Source: Mangrovibrevibacter kandeliae
GTDB lineage: Bacteria; Pseudomonadota; Alphaproteobacteria; Rhizobiales; Rhizobiaceae
DNA length: 64,000 bases
Assembly (NCBI RefSeq): GCF_024519155.1
Contig: NZ_JANIFJ010000007.1
Coordinates: forward strand, 87,918 to 151,917
Direction of reading: 5' to 3'
Shown piece after piece: positions 58,661 through 64,000 of the stretch (position 1 is its first letter; every line of letters begins with the position of its first letter). The notes beneath the pieces are model-generated. The model saw nothing but the letters and a program-made list of their open reading frames with translations. It ran no database searches and was not told the DNA's origin. Both the position numbers and the translations under genes were made by a program.

Positions 58661-60004
58661 ATGCGTCTGTTCGCCGTGTTGCCGGTCCTGACCGGAGTGT
58701 TCCTCGCTTCTACGGCGCTCGCTGCGCCTCCGGCGCTCGATGCCGACGCCATCAACGGCGCCACGCTCGTCGATTGGCAGGCCCGCAAGAAGGCGGCTGC
58801 CGAGACGCAGGCGCAGGAGGCGGCCCAGCCGGCCGGCAGCAGCGCGGAAGCGACGGCTTCGGCTCCCGACGCGGTCGAGCCGGAGGCGGACAGCCCGCCG
58901 CCGCCGGTGCCGCCCGAGCCCGTCCCGGCGGAAGCGGCGCCCGAAGCCTTCCCCGCCAATCCGTCGGTCGGGACCGCACCCGGCGAGACGCCGGCCCAGC
59001 TGACCGAGGTGCCTCAGGTGCCTGACGAGAGCACCGATCTGCCCGACGAGGCCGCGCTGCAGAACCCGTCGGCCGAGCCGGCGGGCGACACGGGCGCGTC
59101 CGGGGAGGGGCAGCCGGCCGGTGCCGGCGACGTGCAGGCCGAGAAGCCGGCGGACCAGCCGGACCCGTTTCTGATCCGGCTGCAGGTGCTGCTCGATCGG
59201 CAGAACGCCTCGCCGGGCTCCATCGACGGGCTGATGGGCAACAACACGCAGAAGGCGATCCGCGCCTTTCAGGCGATGCACGACCTGCCGGCCGACGGAA
59301 AGGTCGGCGAAGAGACCTGGGACGTCCTGTCGGTCGATGCCGAGCCGGCCGTGACGACCTACACGATCACGCAGAAGGATGTGGACGGCCGCTACGTCGA
59401 GCACCTGCCGTCCGATTACGCCGAACTCGCCAAGCTCGATTGGCTCGGCTACCGCGGCCCCTCCGAGATGCTCGCCGAGCGGTTTCACATGGATGAGCAG
59501 TTGCTCGAGCGCCTGAATGCGGGGGCCGACTTCAAGAAGGCGGGGACGCAGATCCTCGTCGCGGCGCCGGGCGGCGCGCCTGCCGTCAAGATCAAGCGCA
59601 TCGAAGTCGACAAGTCGGCCGGCGAGCTTTCCGGCTACACCGCCGACGGGCATCTGGCGCTGGTCTATCCCGCCACGATCGGCTCGCCCGAAAATCCCTC
59701 GCCCTCCGGCACGGTGACCGTCGAGGCGATCGCGCCAGATCCGGATTACGCCTACGACCCCGGCAAGAACTTCAAGCAGGGCAAGAACGACAAGCCGCTG
59801 CGCCTGCCTCCGGGGCCGAACGGCCCGGTCGGAGCGATGTGGATCGACCTGTCGAAGCCGACCTATGGGATCCACGGGACCCCGGAGCCGGATCTGATCG
59901 ACAAGTCCGGAAGCCACGGCTGTGTGCGCCTCACCAACTGGGACGCCCAGATCCTCGCCGGCCTGGTCGAGCCGAAGAAGACGGTGGTGGAGTTCAAGGA
60001 ATGA
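58661..60004 (+). CDS. L,D-transpeptidase with peptidoglycan-binding domain (second of tandem paralogues)
   Basis: This 447-aa exported protein has a signal peptide (LFAVLPVLTGVFLASTALA), an Ala/Pro/Glu-rich linker of ~140 residues, a PG_binding_1 domain (RLQVLLDRQNASPGSIDGLM, NTQKAIRAFQAMHDL) and a YkuD domain with YGIHGTPEPDLID and SHGCVRLTNWDAQ. It shares long matching stretches with the previous gene (GPSEMLAERFHMDE, NPSPSGTV, PPGPNGPVG), so the pair is a tandem duplication. Start at 58661 (GGGAGA ten bases before) is preferred to 58643. Its stop overlaps the extensin gene by ATGA. Confidence 0.93.
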   Translation: MRLFAVLPVLTGVFLASTALAAPPALDADAINGATLVDWQARKKAAAETQAQEAAQPAGSSAEATASAPDAVEPEADSPPPPVPPEPVPAEAAPEAFPANPSVGTAPGETPAQLTEVPQVPDESTDLPDEAALQNPSAEPAGDTGASGEGQPAGAGDVQAEKPADQPDPFLIRLQVLLDRQNASPGSIDGLMGNNTQKAIRAFQAMHDLPADGKVGEETWDVLSVDAEPAVTTYTITQKDVDGRYVEHLPSDYAELAKLDWLGYRGPSEMLAERFHMDEQLLERLNAGADFKKAGTQILVAAPGGAPAVKIKRIEVDKSAGELSGYTADGHLALVYPATIGSPENPSPSGTVTVEAIAPDPDYAYDPGKNFKQGKNDKPLRLPPGPNGPVGAMWIDLSKPTYGIHGTPEPDLIDKSGSHGCVRLTNWDAQILAGLVEPKKTVVEFKE

Positions 60005-61011
60005 CCATCGCCGGGGCGCTGCGTGGCACACTGGTCTGCGGCGCGGTCTGCGCCGCGGGCTGCGCCGGGGCGCTCGCGCAGCCGGTCCCGACGCAGCGTC
60101 CGGAGCCAGCGCATGCCGCTCCGTTGGAGAGAGAGGCGCCGCCGTCGAGAGCCTCCGGGCAGCCGAAGAAGCCGGGACCCCGATCCGAAGCCGCGGGATC
60201 GGGGAGCGGCGCGTTGGAAGCCGGCGGGGCGACGCCGGCCAGCCAGCCGGAGCACGATCCGGTAGCGCCCGCCGACGTGCCGGTGCCGGTGCCCGCACCC
60301 GCGCCTGATACCCGCGCGAAGGCCTCGCCGCAGCCGGATCCGGTTCAGCCGGCGACCGCTCCGCCCGCAGGATCGAAGGACGCCTCTACCGTCAAGCCGA
60401 CCCCTCAGGATCTGCGCGCGGCGGTGCCAGAGATCGATCCGGAGACGGCGACGCTCGCAGCGGCGGCGGTCGAGGCCGCCAAGGCGTGCGAGGCGGAGCT
60501 CACGTCCCGCGGGGTCCGCTTCACCGTGGGCGAGAGCGTCAGCGAGGGCCGGTGCGGCGTCCTGCGTCCGATCACGGTCGAGACCCTGTCGAGCGGCGTG
60601 ACCGTCGGCTCGAAGACCCAGATCCTCTGCCAGACGGCGCTGGCGCTCGACCACTGGGTGACAGAGGCGGTGATCCCCGCGGCGCGGGAGGGCTTCAACG
60701 GGGCTGGCGTGAAGACGGTCGACGTCGGCTCCTCCTATGTCTGCCGCGCTCGCTCGTCCGAGACCAAGATCTCGGAGCACGCTCGGGGCAGCGCGCTCGA
60801 CATCGGCGATTTCACGCTGTCCGACGGCCACCGCGTCTCCGTTCAGTTCCAGGCCGAAGGCTCGCCGGAGCAGACCTTTCAGCGGCGGGTCCGCGATGCC
60901 GCCTGCGGACCGTTCAAGACCGTGCTCGGGCCCGGAACCGACTCCGACCACACCACCCATCTCCATCTCGACATGGCGGCGCGCCGCAACGGCGCGACCT
61001 ACTGCAAGTAG
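60001..61011 (+). CDS. Extensin-like family exported protein
   Basis: This 336-aa protein has a signal peptide (MTIAGALRGTLVCGAVCAAG, start) and a Pro/Ala/Glu-rich linker to about residue 140, then an extensin-like C-terminal domain. Visible features are CEAELTSRGVRFTV, the cysteine pairs in EGRCGVL and LCQTALALDHWV, ISEHARGSALDIGDF and DSDHTTHLHLDMAARRNG. The EHxxGxAxDI and HxHxD pattern resembles zinc D,D-peptidases. It overlaps the L,D-transpeptidase stop as ATGA, so both are co-translated. Confidence 0.9.
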   Translation: MTIAGALRGTLVCGAVCAAGCAGALAQPVPTQRPEPAHAAPLEREAPPSRASGQPKKPGPRSEAAGSGSGALEAGGATPASQPEHDPVAPADVPVPVPAPAPDTRAKASPQPDPVQPATAPPAGSKDASTVKPTPQDLRAAVPEIDPETATLAAAAVEAAKACEAELTSRGVRFTVGESVSEGRCGVLRPITVETLSSGVTVGSKTQILCQTALALDHWVTEAVIPAAREGFNGAGVKTVDVGSSYVCRARSSETKISEHARGSALDIGDFTLSDGHRVSVQFQAEGSPEQTFQRRVRDAACGPFKTVLGPGTDSDHTTHLHLDMAARRNGATYCK

Positions 61012-61123
61012 GGTCGGCACGAGGTCTCAGGTGGCATACAGCCTGTGCATCGGCTGTGGACGAGCTGTGGACAAGCGACCGTCGCAGGCGGGCTTCGCAC
61101 CCTGCGCTCCGGCTCCCTGCCCC

Positions 61124-63073
61124 CTACTGCCGATCGGCGACGCGGGCCGGCACGTCCTGCTGCTCGAGCAGCTTGTCGATGCGATCGCGCTCGCGCTTAA
61201 AGGCCTCCAGGACGTCGCCCTGCAGGGTGCGTCCGGACGGCAGACGGATGCGCATCGGATCGACATGCGTGCCGTTGACGTGCACCTCGTAGTGCAGGTG
61301 GTTGCCGGTCGAGAGGCCCGTCGAGCCGACATACCCGATGATCTGGCCCTGGCGGACATGCGCCCCCGGCTTGATCCCCTTGGCGATGCCGCTCTGGTGC
61401 GAGTAGGAGGTCTCGTAGCCGTTGGCGTGCTGGATCACGGTCTGGCGGCCGTAGCCGCTGGTCCAGCCGGCCTGCTCCACGACGCCGGAACCGGCGGCGA
61501 GGATGGGCGTGCCGGAGGGCGCGGCCCAGTCGACCCCCCAGTGCGGCCGCACGTAGCCGAGGACCGGGTGCTTGCGGCCCGTCGAGAAGGGCGAGCTCAG
61601 CCTCGCGTTCGGGACGGGATTGCGGATCAGGAACTGGCGGGCGCTGCGACCGTCGGTGTCGTAGTAGTCCACGTGATCGTCGTCGGGGGTGCGGAAGCGG
61701 TAGAAGCGCTTCGGCTGATCGGCGAACCTCGCCTCGACATACAGAATTTCGGAGCTGTCGCTCGCCGCGTCCTCGCCTTCGTCCAGCGAGTACAGCACGG
61801 TGAGCCGGTCGTTCGGGTTGAGGCGCGCCTGGTAGTCGACGTCCGAGGCGAGGATGCGCAGCAGCTGCTGGCAGAGACGGTCGTTCAGCCCGTAGGCGAG
61901 CGCGGCCTGATAGATCGCGTCGTAGACCGTCGGCATTTCGGTGCGCTGCGGCCCCTCGGTCGCGTCTTCGTCGAAGGCTTCGGCGACCGCCTGGCTCGGC
62001 GGGGGCGCCGCGGCGGGCTCGAAGCTGCCGGCCTCGCTCTCGGCGACCGTCAGGAGATGCGTCTCGCCGCGGTAGACCGAGATGCGCACGATGTGTTCGC
62101 CGTCGCTGCGCGTCTCGATCCCGACCCGCAGCACGTTGCCCGCGCTCAGCACCTTCGTCGACAGAAGGTCGGACAGCCGGGCCGCCGCGCGCGCCGCCGA
62201 CAGGTCGTCGTGTCCGCTCTCGGCCAGTGCCTCGGCGATCTCCTCGGTCTCGCGGAAGGGAATGATCAGCTCGAAATAGCGGGCGCTGTCCTCGGCGCCG
62301 ACCGGATCGGGGATCGCGACCGAAACGTTCTCCTCGACCACGCGGAAGGCCGAGCCCGGTTCGTAGTCGGCGGCGTCGCCGCCGAAGCTGAAGCGATAGG
62401 TGTCGAGCGGGCGCAGGGCCGCGAGGCGGACCGGCTTCTCCTCGGGAAGGCTGGAGGACACCGAGCGCACCAGGCTCTCGGCGTCCGCGGCGCTGAGATC
62501 GGTGCCCGCGTCGAAGGCGGGAGCGGAGAAGTCGAAGGGCTCGACCTTGAGGCTGACGTCCGTCTCCACCTTCGCACCGTAGATCTGGCCGGTTTCGGGT
62601 GCGTCGCCCGCTTCCTCGTCGTCCGGCTCGGCGAAGATCTTCAGGGCGTCGAAGGCCGGGTAGTCGGCCGCGCTCGGGTGGCGGGACGCGAGCGACATGT
62701 TGACGAGGGCGAGCGGCACGGTGCGGATCAGCTCTCGGTCGCCGTCCCGGATCATGGTCGAGACCTCGAGGGTGCGGCGGCTGCGGGTCACCGGCACCGC
62801 GGCGGCAAAGACCCGCTCGCCCTTTTCCAGGCTCTCGGTGGCGAGCGCGGCGCCGGGCGCGGTCGCCGCCGGGCGCGCCATCACCTGGCGACCGTCGAGC
62901 GCGGCCGACAGGGCGATCCCCATCAGCGCGGTCGAGGTGAGGCCGGTGAGGAGCGTGCCGGCGAGCCAGCGCGCGGACACCTGGCGACGGTCGGGGCGGC
63001 GGCGCTGATCGGCGATCAGCGGCGGCTCGTTCCCGAGGTCAGGTCTCGCGGTGGGCTCGTCGGTCATCGTCAT
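61124..63073 (-). CDS. M23 family metallopeptidase (peptidoglycan endopeptidase), membrane anchored
   Basis: This 649-aa protein has a cytoplasmic N-terminus, one membrane helix (LAGTLLTGLTSTALMGIALS), a large periplasmic region with Asp/Glu-rich parts, and a C-terminal LytM/M23 domain. The zinc-site motifs are HWGVDWAAPSG and HLHYEVHVNGTHVDP. It cuts crosslinks in peptidoglycan during division or growth. The start is at 63073 or 63067 (MTDEPTARP). It is convergent with the extensin gene. Confidence 0.92.
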   Translation of the reverse strand: MTMTDEPTARPDLGNEPPLIADQRRRPDRRQVSARWLAGTLLTGLTSTALMGIALSAALDGRQVMARPAATAPGAALATESLEKGERVFAAAVPVTRSRRTLEVSTMIRDGDRELIRTVPLALVNMSLASRHPSAADYPAFDALKIFAEPDDEEAGDAPETGQIYGAKVETDVSLKVEPFDFSAPAFDAGTDLSAADAESLVRSVSSSLPEEKPVRLAALRPLDTYRFSFGGDAADYEPGSAFRVVEENVSVAIPDPVGAEDSARYFELIIPFRETEEIAEALAESGHDDLSAARAAARLSDLLSTKVLSAGNVLRVGIETRSDGEHIVRISVYRGETHLLTVAESEAGSFEPAAAPPPSQAVAEAFDEDATEGPQRTEMPTVYDAIYQAALAYGLNDRLCQQLLRILASDVDYQARLNPNDRLTVLYSLDEGEDAASDSSEILYVEARFADQPKRFYRFRTPDDDHVDYYDTDGRSARQFLIRNPVPNARLSSPFSTGRKHPVLGYVRPHWGVDWAAPSGTPILAAGSGVVEQAGWTSGYGRQTVIQHANGYETSYSHQSGIAKGIKPGAHVRQGQIIGYVGSTGLSTGNHLHYEVHVNGTHVDPMRIRLPSGRTLQGDVLEAFKRERDRIDKLLEQQDVPARVADRQ

Positions 63074-63331
63074 CCTTGCGCGCTGCGACCGCCATCGAAG
63101 ATCAAGGTGGCGAAATCGCGACCGGCCGCCGGCCGAAGGGTCGGAGCCGAGGCCGCCCTGCCGCGACTTAAGGAGGCGCTATGCCTGCCTGTCAATGGAT
63201 CGCGGCTGCGTCGCCAGCCGACGCACAGGCTTCGCCGGAGCGAGCCGCCCCCACCGCGTCACGGTGCCCGGCGACGAGGCCGATCCGCCGCGCCGATCGA
63301 CTCCGTGCCCGGCGTGCGGCGGGTGAACGCC
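63074..63331. other. Gap upstream of the M23 gene and the rRNA promoter
   Basis: No credible gene was seen. It separates the M23 peptidase gene from the rRNA promoter region and should hold the M23 promoter, which was not pinpointed. Confidence 0.3.
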
Positions 63332-63389
63332 AGTTTTTGAAGTTTTTGCGAAACGGGCGTTGACAGGCTCGAGCCCCGTCCCCTATATC
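63332..63389 (+). promoter_or_regulatory. rRNA operon promoter with upstream A/T-rich element
   Basis: TTGACA (63360-63365) and CTATAT (63383-63388; or TATATC one base later) are 17 bp apart, close to the ideal sigma-70 promoter. Directly upstream, 63332-63353 is A/T-rich (AGTTTTTGAAGTTTTTGCG) like an UP element, in contrast to the GC-rich surroundings. Transcription would begin near 63397, giving a ~480-nt leader. Confidence 0.75.
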
Positions 63390-63396
63390 ACGCTCC

Positions 63397-63877
63397 ACCA
63401 ACGACGGGGCGCCCAACGGCACGGCCGGATGGCCTTGTGGGGTTCGCTCGTCGTCTGGTTTTCGATAAGGGTTCGCCATTGCGGTGGCTTTGTCGAGGGC
63501 TCGCAGCAGAGATGCCATGAGCCTGACGAGGACGGTTTTGACTGGTTCTCGGGTTTTTTGACAAGTTGGTTATGAGAGAAGAAAGAGAAGCGTGGGCGGC
63601 GGATTGGCCTCCTTCTGCGGGCCTTTCGGGCTCTGGTTTGCGGGTGTCGGAGACGGCGGCGCGGCTGTGGGTTTGGAGGGGACGCGGGAGACTTAAGAGG
63701 CACGATCCTTGTCGTGACACGTTTCGGCATGAGAACGCCGCTGCCGGTGTTGTCCGTCGTCCTTCGGGGCGATGGGGAATGGCTGGTGGCGGTTTGGTCG
63801 TTTCGGCTGTGAGGTCGGATCGGCAAGTTCTCGTCTATTGCTTTGAGACAGTGTGACGGCTGGGGTTCAACTCTTTC
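63397..63877 (+). ncRNA. rRNA operon leader
   Basis: Between promoter and 16S lies a leader without a gene. The segment from 63556 (TTTTGACAAGTTGG) through GAAAGAGAAGCGTGGGCGGC resembles the conserved antitermination/processing region found in Rhizobiales rRNA leaders. CACGA...TCGTG forms a small hairpin near 63700. Exact box sites were not delimited. Confidence 0.55.
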
Positions 63878-64000
63878 AAACCTGAGAGTTTGATCCTGGC
63901 TCAGAACGAACGCTGGCGGCAGGCTTAACACATGCAAGTCGAGCGCCCCGCAAGGGGAGCGGCAGACGGGTGAGTAACGCGTGGGAATCTACCCTATTCT
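63878..64000 (+). rRNA. rrs: 16S ribosomal RNA (5' end, cut by window edge)
   Basis: The 27F primer region AGAGTTTGATCCTGGCTCAG is at 63885-63904, so the mature 5' end falls near 63878. The following bases through AACGAACGCTGGCGGCAGGC are the alphaproteobacterial form. The V1 hairpin GCCCCGCAAGGGG is short, as usual in Hyphomicrobiales. Only ~123 of ~1480 nt are in the window, too little for family assignment. Confidence 0.97.

Noticed and set aside
60737..63340. An 867-residue frame on the + strand over the extensin and M23 genes
   Set aside because: Its codons overlap the M23 gene in reverse and its translation has no family features; it crosses two real genes.
63558..63590. TTGACA at 63558-63563 as a second rRNA promoter
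   Set aside because: No acceptable -10 at 16-18 bp; the sequence matches the conserved leader region instead.

Overview
This 64 kb window is a stretch of a GC-rich alphaproteobacterial chromosome. It is most likely a member of the Hyphomicrobiales (Rhizobiales). The first ~120 nt of a 16S rRNA gene at the right edge have an alphaproteobacterial sequence, and the gene blocks (cobS/cobT with a J-domain protein and BolA; aroK-aroB-hemolysin family; xerD-accA; secA-parvulin-argJ-mutT; ubiG-lysC-ptsP-prfA-prmC-DUF4167-clpB) are those usual for that order. The family cannot be fixed from what is visible. Almost all of the window is chromosomal housekeeping. No insertion sequence, prophage, CRISPR array or tRNA was seen.

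Layout: 1-9.9 kb holds small regulatory and metabolic genes (alcohol dehydrogenase fragment with an HxlR regulator, methyltransferase, gloB, cupin, a Gly/Ala-rich secreted repeat protein, a MarR-GNAT fusion, an Asp-nucleophile hydrolase, a DMT exporter), then rpmB, the queuosine-precursor transporter yhhQ and a DUF305 protein. 10-15.7 kb holds a leftward cobaltochelatase operon, cobS-(hicA-hicB)-cobT-phytase-like, followed by a J-domain gene and bolA. 16.5-19.8 kb is the overlapping leftward operon aroK-aroB-CNNM/CBS protein. 20-25.7 kb runs rightward: a small membrane protein, xerD, accA, an L,D-transpeptidase lipoprotein, a small exported protein, and an unplaced two-gene insert (a nearly arginine-free 311-aa protein and a CI-like regulator). 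25.8-36.2 kb holds secA and, divergently, parvulin, argJ, GNAT, mutT, then comF, grxC, nitrilase and DUF1178. 36.3-43.4 kb is the most accessory region: a peptide/opine-type binding protein, FAD amine oxidoreductase and RidA under a LysR regulator, then an SDR/ArsR pair and an MFS exporter. 43.6-55.2 kb is ubiG, lysC, ptsP, prfA, prmC, DUF4167 and clpB. 55.3-63.1 kb has an aldo/keto reductase, a PRC-barrel protein and a cell-wall cluster (two paralogous L,D-transpeptidases, an extensin-like protein and an M23 peptidase). 63.3-64 kb is an rRNA operon promoter, its leader and the start of 16S rRNA.

Most notable signals: (1) a compact H-type pseudoknot laid over the ribosome binding site and start codon of yhhQ, which looks like a minimal preQ1-I-class riboswitch; (2) a HicAB toxin-antitoxin pair inside the cobS-cobT operon, with hicA carrying a one-base frameshift that joins it in frame to hicB; (3) a 311-aa unknown protein with a single arginine in an otherwise arginine-rich coding landscape; (4) a self-contained binding protein, oxidase and imine-deaminase module. 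Several clean inverted repeats between divergent genes are probable operators.
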